This document shows positions 26,774 through 35,591 of a stretch of DNA of 53,663 nucleotides, in pieces. Source of the DNA: an uncultured Oceanobacter sp. (GTDB taxonomy: Bacteria > Pseudomonadota > Gammaproteobacteria > Pseudomonadales > Oceanobacteraceae); the NCBI GenBank assembly GCA_913061185.1, contig CAJXTI010000020.1:1-53663 (forward strand), in the 5' to 3' direction. The position numbers were made by a program, and so were the translations under genes. How positions within the stretch are numbered: the stretch's first letter is position 1; every line of letters begins with the position of its first letter. A model generated the notes under the pieces. That model was not told the origin of the DNA, did no database searches, and saw only the letters and a program-made list of their open reading frames with translations.

Positions 26774-26802
26774 CGATCCTTCGGGGAAGCCCCGAAGGAT
26801 CG
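26774..26802 (-). terminator. 13-bp perfect hairpin after galU
   Basis: Arms cgatccttcgggg (26774-26786) and ccccgaaggatcg (26790-26802) pair perfectly around loop aag, six bases beyond the galU stop. There is no T-run on the minus strand, so it may act as a transcript 3' stabiliser or a rho-assisted end rather than a classical terminator. Confidence 0.7.
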
Positions 26803-26807
26803 TCTGA

Positions 26808-27641
26808 TCAGGACTTCTGGAAAATATTCTGATAGACGTAGTTGGTTGCTTCGACGAAGCCATCAATGCTGCCACAGTCAAAGCGGCGGCCACGGAATTT
26901 ATAGGCGATAACCCTGCCTTCCTGGGCTTGTTTCAGCAGAGCGTCAGTGATCTGGATTTCACCATTGATGCCTGCACCTGTTTCTTCGATTTTAGGGAAG
27001 ATATCTGGAGTCAGAATGTAACGGCCAATAATGGCAAGGTTGCTGGGTGCTTCTTCCTTGGCTGGTTTTTCGACCATGTTGCTGACGCGATAAACGCCTG
27101 GCTCAATCTCTTCTCCGGCGATAACACCGTATTTGTGAATGGTGTCTTCAGGCACTTCCTGCACTGCAACAACGGAACAGCCATACTTCTCGTGAATTTT
27201 GACCATCTGCGCCAATACGCCTTCGTCACCTTCATCGGCAACACAAAGGTCGTCAGCCAGTACGACACCAAAGGCTTCGTCGCCCATCAGATACTGTCCA
27301 GTCAGGATGGCGTGTCCCAGACCTTTCATTTCATTCTGCCGGGTGTAAGCAAAGTCATTCTCATTCATCAGATTACGAATGGACGAAATCAGCGTTTCTT
27401 TGCTGGTGCCCTGAATCTGATGTTCCAGCTCGAAGCTGATGTCAAAATGATCGGCGATGGCGCGTTTGCCACGGCCAGTGATAAATCCCATGAAGTTCAT
27501 GCCAGCTTCGCTGGCTTCCTCTACGCCGTATTGCACCAGTGGCTTGTTAACGATCGGCAGCATTTCCTTGGGCATGGCTTTGGTCGCCGGAAGAAAACGG
27601 GTGCCGTATCCGGCAACTGGGAATAAACACTTGCGAACCAT
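26808..27641 (-). CDS. galU: UTP-glucose-1-phosphate uridylyltransferase GalU
   Basis: A 277-residue cytoplasmic enzyme making UDP-glucose from UTP and glucose-1-phosphate. The nucleotide-binding start GYGTRFLPATKAMPKEMLPI, the VLADDLCV metal-binding region and the KPLVQYGVEEA block are diagnostic. AAGGA precedes the ATG. UDP-glucose feeds cell-envelope glycans and, in this locus, is a plausible donor for the glucosyl-phosphoglycerate synthase encoded at 32240. The gene appears monocistronic, ending in a strong hairpin. Confidence 0.96.
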   Translation of the reverse strand: MVRKCLFPVAGYGTRFLPATKAMPKEMLPIVNKPLVQYGVEEASEAGMNFMGFITGRGKRAIADHFDISFELEHQIQGTSKETLISSIRNLMNENDFAYTRQNEMKGLGHAILTGQYLMGDEAFGVVLADDLCVADEGDEGVLAQMVKIHEKYGCSVVAVQEVPEDTIHKYGVIAGEEIEPGVYRVSNMVEKPAKEEAPSNLAIIGRYILTPDIFPKIEETGAGINGEIQITDALLKQAQEGRVIAYKFRGRRFDCGSIDGFVEATNYVYQNIFQKS

Positions 27642-28075
27642 ATTCGATCCTTCTTATTAACAATTAAACAAAAATTTCCGTGAACACTAAGGCTGGTTTA
27701 TGTCATTTGTGAGTCATGTCACAGATCGTCAGTGATCATGTCTCAAAGGTAACTGATTGTAAACGCCACGATATCCGGGAAGACATCGGCCGTTGGTCTC
27801 ACGTTGCACGGCCAGTATGGGGTTCTTGGAGATGCAGATGCCATGCCTGATTGTTATGTTTATGCAGACCGGCACGATCTGTACCGGATGGCCTCCGATT
27901 GCTGCGTCGACCGAAGTGGTCATTTCCGGGCAGGTATTTGATGGTTGATTGTCGCATTGCAATCAACTTGTGGCACTCTGCCTATACTTTTTGTGCAGTC
28001 ACTGCTTTTGCCTGGATTTCAGCTGAAGCGGCTGTGGTTCTGGTTTCCATTACGTAGATAGGGATCGGGGGATGT
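27642..28075. other. Divergent galU-zwf intergenic region
   Basis: A 434-base gap between divergent galU and zwf. It contains an antisense frame (27729-27962) with no recognisable protein, which I reject. Promoters for both genes must lie here. I recognise no specific operator, riboswitch or small RNA. Confidence 0.5.
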
Positions 28076-29533
28076 ATGCAGATCAGTGCACCGTTTGAAT
28101 TGGTACTCTTTGGCGGAATGGGCGATCTGGCGCAACGGAAGTTGCTGCCAGCACTCTACTTGCTTCAGCGTGATGGTCGTTTGCCTGAAGGCAAAATTAT
28201 CTCTGTTACTCGGAGGGAACTTGAGCACGAAGACTACATAGAGCAAGTGCGCAAGGCATTGACGACGCACGTTGCCAAGGAATATCTCGAAGAAGCTGCC
28301 TGGACTGAATTTGCCACTAAACTGCAATGTGTCAGTCTTGATGCAACGGATGAGTCCGCTTATAGCGTGTTAGCCGATGTTTTGGCGAAAGGGGATCCCA
28401 ACCGGGTTTTTTATCTGGCGACGGGTTCTGCGTTGTTTTCGCCTATTTGCAAGGGGCTGAAGCAGATGGGTTTGATTGGTTCGTGCACCAATGTGGTGCT
28501 TGAAAAGCCAATAGGGCACGATCTTGAGTCTGCCCAGGCGATCAATCGCTCCGTGGGAGAGTATGTTGATGAGTCACATATCTACCGGATTGATCACTAT
28601 CTCGGTAAGGAAACGGTGCAAAATCTGTTGGTGTTGCGGTTCGCCAACTCCTTGTTTGAGTCTCAATGGAACCAGAAGTACATCGATCACATCGAAATTA
28701 CTATTGCAGAATCCATTGGTGTCGAGAAGCGGGCCGAGTTCTACGAACAGGTAGGTGCGATGCGCGATATGTTCCAGAATCATCTGCTGCAACTCTTGTG
28801 TATTGTGGCTATGGAGCCGCCGGCGAAACTGGAAACCGATGCGGTCAGGGATGAAAAAGTAAAGGTACTCAAGGCACTCAAACCCATTGTCGGGGAAGCC
28901 ATTAACCGAAATGTGGTACGCGGTCAGTACGATGCAGGTGTGTCGGATGGTAAACCGGTTCCACCGTATCGTGAGGAACCTGGCGTGCATCACAAAAGCA
29001 ACACCGAGACTTTTATTGCTGCCAAGGTTGAAATTGATAACTGGCGCTGGGCTGGGGTGCCATTTTATTTACGCTCGGGTAAGCGTTTGGCGGAACGGGC
29101 GTGTGAAATTGTCGTCAGTTTTAAAGAAATACCGCACTCTATTTTTCCGTTACAGCACAAGAGCACCATGGCCAACAAACTGGTGTTCCGCTTGCAACCG
29201 GATGAGGGTGTACGTCTTATGCTATGTGAGAAACGGGTGGGGCCCGGCATGAGTGTCCGGCCAATGAACCTGAGCCTGAATCCGGCTAATCATCGCAAGG
29301 CACGGGTGCCTGAAGCTTACGAACGGTTATTGTTTGATGCCTTGAGTGGCAATGCCACCTTGTTTTTACGCGATGATGAACTGCATGAAGCCTGGCGTTG
29401 GGTGGATCCGATTCTACAGTACTGGCAAGACGTGGATCTCCGTCCAGAGCCCTATACTTCGGGCACCTGGGGGCCAGCGGCATCGACCTTGCTGCTCGCC
29501 AAGGATGGACGTTTATGGGTCGAAAACAGTTAG
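28076..29533 (+). CDS. zwf: Glucose-6-phosphate 1-dehydrogenase Zwf
   Basis: A 485-residue enzyme that oxidises glucose-6-phosphate to 6-phosphogluconolactone with NADP+. It shows the dinucleotide motif FGGMGDLAQRKLLPALY (from residue 12), the EKPIGHDL block (143-150) and the substrate/catalytic signature RIDHYLGK (171-178). The dinucleotide motif reads GGMGDL where GASGDL is common, a mild variant. The pgl start follows 11 bases after the stop, so the pair is an operon. No edd, eda or gnd gene accompanies them here. Confidence 0.96.
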   Translation: MQISAPFELVLFGGMGDLAQRKLLPALYLLQRDGRLPEGKIISVTRRELEHEDYIEQVRKALTTHVAKEYLEEAAWTEFATKLQCVSLDATDESAYSVLADVLAKGDPNRVFYLATGSALFSPICKGLKQMGLIGSCTNVVLEKPIGHDLESAQAINRSVGEYVDESHIYRIDHYLGKETVQNLLVLRFANSLFESQWNQKYIDHIEITIAESIGVEKRAEFYEQVGAMRDMFQNHLLQLLCIVAMEPPAKLETDAVRDEKVKVLKALKPIVGEAINRNVVRGQYDAGVSDGKPVPPYREEPGVHHKSNTETFIAAKVEIDNWRWAGVPFYLRSGKRLAERACEIVVSFKEIPHSIFPLQHKSTMANKLVFRLQPDEGVRLMLCEKRVGPGMSVRPMNLSLNPANHRKARVPEAYERLLFDALSGNATLFLRDDELHEAWRWVDPILQYWQDVDLRPEPYTSGTWGPAASTLLLAKDGRLWVENS

Positions 29534-29544
29534 GAGTGTATTGC

Positions 29545-30246
29545 ATGAGCGACAATCGCTTTGATTCATCCATCGTTCTGGCAAAACAGCTGGCTGATGC
29601 GGTCAGCCTTTGCCTGAAAGAGCGGGTTGAACAAAAGGGAAGGGCCTGTTTGGCGGTGAGTGGTGGCAACACCCCGAAGGCTTTTTTTGAAGAGTTGGGC
29701 AAGCGGCAACTGCCTTGGTCTCATATTCTTGTCACGTTGGTGGATGAGCGCTGGGTGGGTGAGTCTGACCCGTCCAGTAATGCTGGGCTGGTTCGGGAGC
29801 ATCTGCTGAGAGGCCCGGCCAAGGCAGCCTATTTTCTGCCACTCAAAAATTCGGCATTAACGCCAGCGGCAGGATTTATGGCCTGTGAAAACAGCCTTCA
29901 CGAGCAAATATCACGACTGGATGTAGCGGTATTAGGCATGGGGTCGGATGGCCATACCGCGTCCTGGTTTCCGCACTCGGCGGCGCTTGACCGGTGTCTG
30001 GATGAGAGTGGGTCTGCCTGGAGTTGCCCGGTTATGGATACCGAACTGGCGATTCCACGCATGACCTTGACCTGGGCAATGCTGAGCCAGTGCCAGAAGA
30101 TTTTTTTACATTTCGAGGGTGATGAAAAAAATTCGGTGTTCAATGCTGCCTGCGATCCGGGTCAGCGCCAGAATATTGCTGCCATGCCGGTTCGCACCCT
30201 GTTGTTTCAGTCTCAGGTACCACTGAGTATATTTCGGACTTCTTGA
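29545..30246 (+). CDS. pgl: 6-phosphogluconolactonase Pgl
   Basis: A 233-residue lactonase of the NagB/DevB-like family that hydrolyses the Zwf product to 6-phosphogluconate. Visible blocks are CLAVSGGNTPKAFFEEL, VDERWVGESDPSSNAGLV and GMGSDGHTASWFPHS, the last providing the phosphate and catalytic loop. The start at 29545 follows taggag; the frame is open back to 29398, but that part overlaps zwf. It works directly downstream of Zwf in the oxidative pentose phosphate or Entner-Doudoroff entry. Confidence 0.94.
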   Translation: MSDNRFDSSIVLAKQLADAVSLCLKERVEQKGRACLAVSGGNTPKAFFEELGKRQLPWSHILVTLVDERWVGESDPSSNAGLVREHLLRGPAKAAYFLPLKNSALTPAAGFMACENSLHEQISRLDVAVLGMGSDGHTASWFPHSAALDRCLDESGSAWSCPVMDTELAIPRMTLTWAMLSQCQKIFLHFEGDEKNSVFNAACDPGQRQNIAAMPVRTLLFQSQVPLSIFRTS

Positions 30247-30425
30247 CTGGGTTCGGGTTCGGCTACTGGTGTTGGAGAGTGTGCGGGGTCTGAGGCGTTG
30301 ATTTGCTGGCCCGTTTCGTTACTGACCGATAGTGTTTTGTTGAGCCGATCTATCATCGTATATGTCATTACGGCACAAAAATGGCAGTAAATTCAGTCTA
30401 TTGCGACAGCTAACCAGGAAAGTTT

Positions 30426-32159
30426 ATGTCAAATGACCTGATTACCAGGCTTACCAGACGTCTTCAGAATATTTATCCCGATGTCACTATGGCCGCCGAT
30501 GTGGCTGCTGAAATTGAACGTCTGTGTATTAATTTTATGGAAGGCCGCAAAAGCCGGTGTGGAAAAACAGCCGCTGAACAGCGTTGGAGCCAGGAAGACG
30601 TCATACTGATCACCTATGGCAACAGCGTTCAGCAAGCGGGGGAGGTACCGTTTCAGACGCTCAGTCGGTTTCTCAAGGAACACGTTGCAGATACCCTGAA
30701 TGCGGTTCACATCTTGCCCTTTTCCCCTTACAGCTCCGACGACGGCTTCTCGGTGATTGATTACCGCCAGGTGAATCCGGACTGGGGCAACTGGGAAGAT
30801 GTCGCCAGTATTGCCGAAAATTTTGATCTGATGGCTGATCTGGTGGTTAATCATTGTTCCCGTGAAAGCTTGTGGTTTATCGACTATGTGGCGAACTGTG
30901 AGCCTTATAGTGACTACTTTATCGAAGTGGATCCGGGTACGGATGTGGCAGCGGTTACCCGTCCACGAAATACCCCCTTGCTGACTCCCGTCCATACCCA
31001 CCGTGGTGTTCGTCATGTCTGGGCGACGTTCAGTGAAGATCAGATCGATCTCAACTACGCCAATCCCAAGGTACTGGTTGAGATGATGAACATCATGCTG
31101 TTTTACGTTGAGCAGGGTGCACGGTTTATTCGGCTGGATGCAATTGCCTACTTGTGGAAGCAAATCGGCACCAACTGCATTCATTTGCCGCAGACTCACG
31201 AAGTGGTCAAACTGATGCACGATATTGTTGAAGCCGTCGCACCGGAAGTGGTGCTGATTACTGAAACCAATGTGCCAGTCGCTGAAAATCTCAGTTATTT
31301 TGGTCATTCAGACGAAGCGCACATGGTCTACCAGTTTGGGTTGCCGCCACTGGTATTACATGCGCTGAATCGTGGCAAGTCTGATTATCTGGCCGATTGG
31401 GCCAGTAAGATTCCGCCGTTGCCGGAAGGTTGTACCTACCTTAATTTTACCGCATCCCATGACGGTATTGGCGTGCGTCCGGTGGAAGGAATTCTGCCAG
31501 ATCACGAGGTGGAAAACCTGATTGACTGCATGCACAAGTTTGGTGGTTTCGTCAGTATGAAGGCAAACCCCGACGGTACAGAGAGTCCATACGAAATCAA
31601 TATTGCTCTGTTTGATGCCTGTATGGGCACCCGCCGTGGCCCTGATCATTTTCAGGTACAGCGGTTTTTGTGCTCACAGGCGATTATGCTGGCGATGCAG
31701 GGGATTCCAGCCGTTTATATTCACAGCCTGACGGCCAGTCCGAACGATCTTGCTCACGTTGAACAAACCGGGCGCACCCGATCCATTAATCGACGCATCT
31801 GGAATCGTGAAGAGCTGGGTGTTTTGCTGGGTAACCCGGTGACTCCCCAGGCCGAGGTCTTTAATCGCTTGCGTGAAATGATCCGGATACGTCGGCGTCA
31901 GCCTGCGTTCCATCCTGACGCCCGTCAGGATGTGATCCGCATCAATTCAGATCTGTTTATTCTCAAGCGCAGCTGTGGCGATAGCGGCCAAACTGTTTTT
32001 GCCATCTCGAACGTGACGGAGCGACACATGGAGTTGCCGTTGGCCAGTCTGGGTTTCCTGGTATTGGGGATGAGTGATTTGCTGGCGACCGGGGCTGGGC
32101 CGCTGGGAGAAACCCTGATGATGGGGCCTTATCAGACGGTGTGGTTAACCAGCGAGTGA
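30426..32159 (+). CDS. GH13_18 glycoside phosphorylase, probable glucosylglycerate phosphorylase
   Basis: A 577-residue sucrose-phosphorylase-like enzyme (GH13 subfamily 18). The catalytic set is present: nucleophile D238 in RLDAIAY, acid/base E280 in ITETNVP and stabiliser D346 in ASHDGIGV. The subfamily includes phosphorylases of sucrose, sucrose-6-phosphate, glucosylglycerol and glucosylglycerate, and the sequence alone does not let me choose with certainty. The convergent neighbours encode glucosyl-phosphoglycerate synthase, its phosphatase and glycerate kinase. Glucosylglycerate + phosphate giving glucose-1-phosphate + glycerate is therefore the best inference. Glucosylglycerol phosphorylase, described from Marinobacter, is the main alternative. 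AGGA lies just before the ATG, and a 179-base gap from pgl suggests its own promoter. Confidence 0.82.
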   Translation: MSNDLITRLTRRLQNIYPDVTMAADVAAEIERLCINFMEGRKSRCGKTAAEQRWSQEDVILITYGNSVQQAGEVPFQTLSRFLKEHVADTLNAVHILPFSPYSSDDGFSVIDYRQVNPDWGNWEDVASIAENFDLMADLVVNHCSRESLWFIDYVANCEPYSDYFIEVDPGTDVAAVTRPRNTPLLTPVHTHRGVRHVWATFSEDQIDLNYANPKVLVEMMNIMLFYVEQGARFIRLDAIAYLWKQIGTNCIHLPQTHEVVKLMHDIVEAVAPEVVLITETNVPVAENLSYFGHSDEAHMVYQFGLPPLVLHALNRGKSDYLADWASKIPPLPEGCTYLNFTASHDGIGVRPVEGILPDHEVENLIDCMHKFGGFVSMKANPDGTESPYEINIALFDACMGTRRGPDHFQVQRFLCSQAIMLAMQGIPAVYIHSLTASPNDLAHVEQTGRTRSINRRIWNREELGVLLGNPVTPQAEVFNRLREMIRIRRRQPAFHPDARQDVIRINSDLFILKRSCGDSGQTVFAISNVTERHMELPLASLGFLVLGMSDLLATGAGPLGETLMMGPYQTVWLTSE

Positions 32160-32178
32160 GGTGTCACCAGCCGCTGTA

Positions 32179-32228
32179 AGCACCAGTCACCTGCGGGCAG
32201 AGATTCCGTCGCACGGGTGACTGGTGCT
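32179..32228. terminator. Inverted repeat between convergent phosphorylase and gpgS
   Basis: A perfect 13-bp inverted repeat, agcaccagtcacc (32179-32191) and ggtgactggtgct (32216-32228), with a 24-base loop. It lies between two convergent stops and probably ends both transcripts, though no T-run follows. Confidence 0.6.
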
Positions 32229-32239
32229 GCCAAAGAGCG

Positions 32240-33451
32240 TCAGGCGTTGTCTTCTTCAACGGCTTCGTAAAGACGATCGAGAATATCCGGAATGGCTGAT
32301 ATCACCCGATTCCAGCTGGGAATAAAGGGTGTTTCCATTGGGTTTTCAAGAAAATAATCGCCCGCATGCATGATGTTTTCTGCAAACAGTTCAACGGCTT
32401 CTTCTTCCTTGTGGCGATCCAGAGTCAAGCCGTTCATGCGGGCGTCGTTATAATAGGTTTCGACAAAATCCAGTGCCACGCGAAAATAGGTTGCTTTGAT
32501 GGTGCGGAACGTTTCGTTGGTAAAAACCTCACCCTGAGTGGCCAGTTTACGGAAAATGGCCTTGCAGATATCGGTACTCATTTTGGAAAGGCCCAGCGCC
32601 GCATCTTCGGCTGATAGCGGCTGATGCTTGTGATCATAGTTGTCACAAATATCCACCTGACAGAGCCGGTTGGTGCTGTAGTTGCGATTCATCTCTGACA
32701 ACACGCCGATTTCCAGGCCCCAGTCACTCGGAATTCTCAGATCGTTCAGAACGTCGACGCGCATGGAAAACTCACCGGACAGCGGGTAGCGAAAGCTGTC
32801 CAGAAAGTCGAGGTACTCTTTATGCCCAAGAACCTTTTTTAAAGCCCGGATCAGAGGGGTTACCAGCAGTCGGCTGACGCGTCCGTTCATTTTGTTATCA
32901 GCAATACGGGCGTAGTAGCCTTTGGCAAATTCGTAGTTGAACGACGGGTTGGCGACTGGGTAAATCAGTCGCGCCAGCAGGCTGCGATCGTAGGTGATGA
33001 TGTCGCAGTCGTGCAGTGCAACGGCTTCCGCCCTGCCAGAGGCGAGTATATAGCCGTAGCAGTACCAGACGTTACGGCCCTTGCCCATTTCTTTGGGAGC
33101 CAGACCTTTTTCTTCCAGCAGTGAATCAATCTTGCGCAGTCGTGGGCCGTCGTTCCAGAGCACCCGGTGATGTTGTGGCAGGCGAGAAAATTCATCCTTG
33201 GCGTGTTTGTATTCTGCTTCATCGGCCTGATCCAGGCCGATGACAATTTCATTAAGGTAAGGAACTTCACAAATTTCGTTAATGATGTGGCCGAGAGCAG
33301 GCCCTTGAAGTTCAGAGTAAAGCGAGGGCAGTACCAGAGACATCGGACGTACGCGGGAAAAGCTCAGTAGCTCTTTTTCCATTTCTTCCAGCGGGCGATC
33401 GACCAGGTTGTGCAGGGTGGTGATCGTTCCGTTCTGGTAAAAGTCAGCCAT
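32240..33451 (-). CDS. gpgS: Glucosyl-3-phosphoglycerate synthase GpgS (GT81)
   Basis: A 403-residue GT-A glycosyltransferase. It resembles the glucosyl-3-phosphoglycerate synthases that join glucose from a nucleotide sugar to 3-phosphoglycerate, the first step to glucosylglycerate. Features are the sugar-nucleotide start region SLVLPSLYSE, the lysine-rich GKGRNVWYCYGY block and the metal-binding D148-x-D150 in ALHDCDII. The region FAKGYYARIADNKMNGRVSR is conserved in this family. AAGGAG precedes the ATG, and the start overlaps the end of the phosphatase gene by 8 bases, so the two are coupled. The order glyK-gpgP-gpgS on one transcript supports the assignment. Confidence 0.88.
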   Translation of the reverse strand: MADFYQNGTITTLHNLVDRPLEEMEKELLSFSRVRPMSLVLPSLYSELQGPALGHIINEICEVPYLNEIVIGLDQADEAEYKHAKDEFSRLPQHHRVLWNDGPRLRKIDSLLEEKGLAPKEMGKGRNVWYCYGYILASGRAEAVALHDCDIITYDRSLLARLIYPVANPSFNYEFAKGYYARIADNKMNGRVSRLLVTPLIRALKKVLGHKEYLDFLDSFRYPLSGEFSMRVDVLNDLRIPSDWGLEIGVLSEMNRNYSTNRLCQVDICDNYDHKHQPLSAEDAALGLSKMSTDICKAIFRKLATQGEVFTNETFRTIKATYFRVALDFVETYYNDARMNGLTLDRHKEEEAVELFAENIMHAGDYFLENPMETPFIPSWNRVISAIPDILDRLYEAVEEDNA

Positions 33452-34274
33452 GACCAGGCTCCTTGGATAATTGTTCTAATAATGTGAGTATTTCAGTATT
33501 CCAGCCGGCTGGCCCTTTGTGGGTAGCCGTTCTGGCATCGGGATGCTGCAGTGTCAGGGTCTGGTTTTCACCCGGAATAACAATCGGGTAATCGGCAGCT
33601 TCCAGCATGGCGCGGTCGTTTTCCCCATCGCCCAGAGCAACGAGACGGGGAGTGGTCTGCCATTGGTGTTGATAATACTGACGGAAAAACTCTAACCCGC
33701 TGGCTTTGTTGGTGGTGCCCATTACATGGTAAAAACGTCCGCCCTTGGTGAGGGTCAAATGATACTCCGCCAGTCGTTGCCGGAAGCGGTCGAGTGCCTC
33801 GTCACTGTCGTGCCACAGCAGTGGTTCAGAGGCCGCCCGTTTCTTGGCGAGCCAGGCGTTATCTTGTGTCAGTCCCGTCATTGCTGCGACTTCGGCGGCG
33901 GGCATGTCGTTAAATCCCCGGAAGCGAAAACCTTCTTTGTGCAGCAGGTGCAAGGTCTTGAGGATGTCAACGTAGCTAACGCCGAGCACTTCGCTGTTAA
34001 GGCCGCTTTCATCGGGTTTTGGGATATGGATCACGCTGCCGTTTTCACAGACAAACGGATAGCGGTTATCCAGCTCGTGGCGCAAGCCAGTGACTTCGTC
34101 GCAGGTTTTGCTGGTATTGAACAGCACGGGTATGTGTCGCTCCCGTAACTGCTTCAGGGCCGGTTTTGCGGCCTTGGCACTGTAGCTATGATGATCGAGC
34201 AGGGTTCCATCAAGATCGGTCATAACGACCAGTGGTAAGGTCGGAATATCAAATTTGCTTGCGTGGGTTGACAT
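33444..34274 (-). CDS. gpgP: Glucosyl-3-phosphoglycerate phosphatase, MpgP-type HAD
   Basis: A 276-residue HAD-superfamily IIB phosphatase of the mannosyl-3-phosphoglycerate phosphatase (MpgP/YedP) type. The nucleophile motif DLDGT is at residues 20-24 and the late metal motif GDGEND is clear. The FNTSKT block matches HAD motif II. Next to GpgS, its job would be to dephosphorylate glucosyl-3-phosphoglycerate to glucosylglycerate; such enzymes often accept both mannosyl and glucosyl substrates. GGGAG before 34274 fixes the start there rather than at 34319, leaving 22 bases after glyK. Confidence 0.87.
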   Translation of the reverse strand: MSTHASKFDIPTLPLVVMTDLDGTLLDHHSYSAKAAKPALKQLRERHIPVLFNTSKTCDEVTGLRHELDNRYPFVCENGSVIHIPKPDESGLNSEVLGVSYVDILKTLHLLHKEGFRFRGFNDMPAAEVAAMTGLTQDNAWLAKKRAASEPLLWHDSDEALDRFRQRLAEYHLTLTKGGRFYHVMGTTNKASGLEFFRQYYQHQWQTTPRLVALGDGENDRAMLEAADYPIVIPGENQTLTLQHPDARTATHKGPAGWNTEILTLLEQLSKEPGHG

Positions 34275-34296
34275 AAAGCGCTCCCGGCGATGGCAA

Positions 34297-35223
34297 TCAG
34301 TTGATGTGGTTAACAGCATGCTGGTTATTCAGTTCCAGTACCAGATCAGCATGCTCTGGCAGATCCCGCAAGGCATTTTCGGTCAGGCGTTGGTAATGCT
34401 GGATAAATCTTACCAATCCGGCGTGATCCAGGCCGCGGTCGTGATCTCCTCTGGCGTGCTTGCGGTTTTCTACTTCCTGTTGTCCACGCCAGTTTAATAC
34501 GGCTTGCATACCAGGCACCTTGAGCATAATCAGTCGATCCATCATGGCAAACCAGTCGGCGTAGTCACTGGCCAGCCGTTGGTTAACCCACCGACGCCAG
34601 TGGCCATCGGGATCTTCTGTCGCTTCGAGTTGGTTGGCGGGCTCGTCGAGCTGACTGTCTGCAACGGCATGACAGCCGACGCACCAGCCCTCAAACAGGA
34701 TCAGATCAACCGGGCCGACAATCTGGTGCCAGTTGGATTCTGGCAGCCGGTCGTCGGAGACCTTGTCAAAGGCAGGAATGGTCAGACACTGTCCAGGCTC
34801 CAGTTGTTTCAGGTCGGCAAATAATTGTCGACCCAAGGCGCTGTCGTGAGTGCCGGGGACACCTCTTGTGGCCAATAGCGGGTGGATAGACTGGCCCAGC
34901 GCCTTGCGCTCGTCATGACCCAAATAGAGGTCGTCAATCGATACAATGGCACAGTTCCAGCCCAGGGCGGCTTTGTATAAGCTGGCCAGTGCCTGACTCA
35001 GGGTGGATTTACCAGACCCCTGGCCGCCATGAATACCAATGACGGGTACACCACCGAGGGTATTTTTTTGCTGGGCAACCCAGGTTGCGACCGGTAGCCA
35101 GACGTCCGGCCATTGCTTTAACCATGGCTCAGGTAACGACTTCAGGGCTGAACGATTGCTGGCGAATGTGGTGCACAGGTGGTCATCCAGAGGCCGTTTT
35201 GCGGGCCAGAGTGTCGTGGTCAT
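34297..35223 (-). CDS. glyK: D-glycerate 3-kinase (GLYK type)
   Basis: A 308-residue P-loop kinase of the plant/YggC-like glycerate kinase family. The Walker A motif GGQGSGKST spans residues 66-74, and the block VSIDDLYLGHDERKAL with the later DLILFEGWCVGC is typical of D-glycerate 3-kinase. It converts D-glycerate to 3-phosphoglycerate. As the first gene of the gpg transcript it can recycle glycerate released from glucosylglycerate to 3-phosphoglycerate, the acceptor used by GpgS. GAGGA lies six bases before the ATG. Confidence 0.87.
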   Translation of the reverse strand: MTTTLWPAKRPLDDHLCTTFASNRSALKSLPEPWLKQWPDVWLPVATWVAQQKNTLGGVPVIGIHGGQGSGKSTLSQALASLYKAALGWNCAIVSIDDLYLGHDERKALGQSIHPLLATRGVPGTHDSALGRQLFADLKQLEPGQCLTIPAFDKVSDDRLPESNWHQIVGPVDLILFEGWCVGCHAVADSQLDEPANQLEATEDPDGHWRRWVNQRLASDYADWFAMMDRLIMLKVPGMQAVLNWRGQQEVENRKHARGDHDRGLDHAGLVRFIQHYQRLTENALRDLPEHADLVLELNNQHAVNHIN

Positions 35224-35591
35224 GAGAGTCCTCGCAAGTCGGTCATTCGCTGACGAGTCAGCGTCTGGTTATTGGCCCCTGCTGTGGGTTTATGCTGAGA
35301 TATCAGGGGCTTGCTGTATGCTTTGTTGCAGAGACCGTGCCAGAACATTTGTCAAACTGGCCAATGTCTGAACTTCGGCCCTGGTTCGGGGAAAAGTCTG
35401 TCGCTAGCCGAGTAGCACAGTGTTCTGTCTTTCGAGCTCTGTTGGGCTGAATTTTTGACAGGTCAACAGATTAAGATGATGTTGTATTTAATTGGTGCGT
35501 AAAGCGCTCTTTTTTGGTGCTAATGGTCGTCATTGGTGCGAAATATCGGGTTTCGTCTGTGATGGCCGGAACAGGAATTCAGGAGAAAATC
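35224..35591. other. Divergent glyK-pheA intergenic region
   Basis: A 368-base gap between divergent glyK and pheA. The pheA frame is open upstream to 35514, but the added residues are not family-like. Both promoters must lie here, including the one driving the probable glucosylglycerate operon. I see no clear operator. Confidence 0.5.

Noticed and set aside
26928-27626. 232-residue plus-strand ORF
   Set aside because: Antisense shadow of galU.
27729-27962. 77-residue minus-strand ORF between galU and zwf
   Set aside because: No homology recognised, no ribosome site, and it lies in a promoter region of divergent genes.
30429-31307. 292-residue minus-strand ORF
   Set aside because: Shadow within the GH13_18 gene, whose catalytic residues prove the plus-strand reading.
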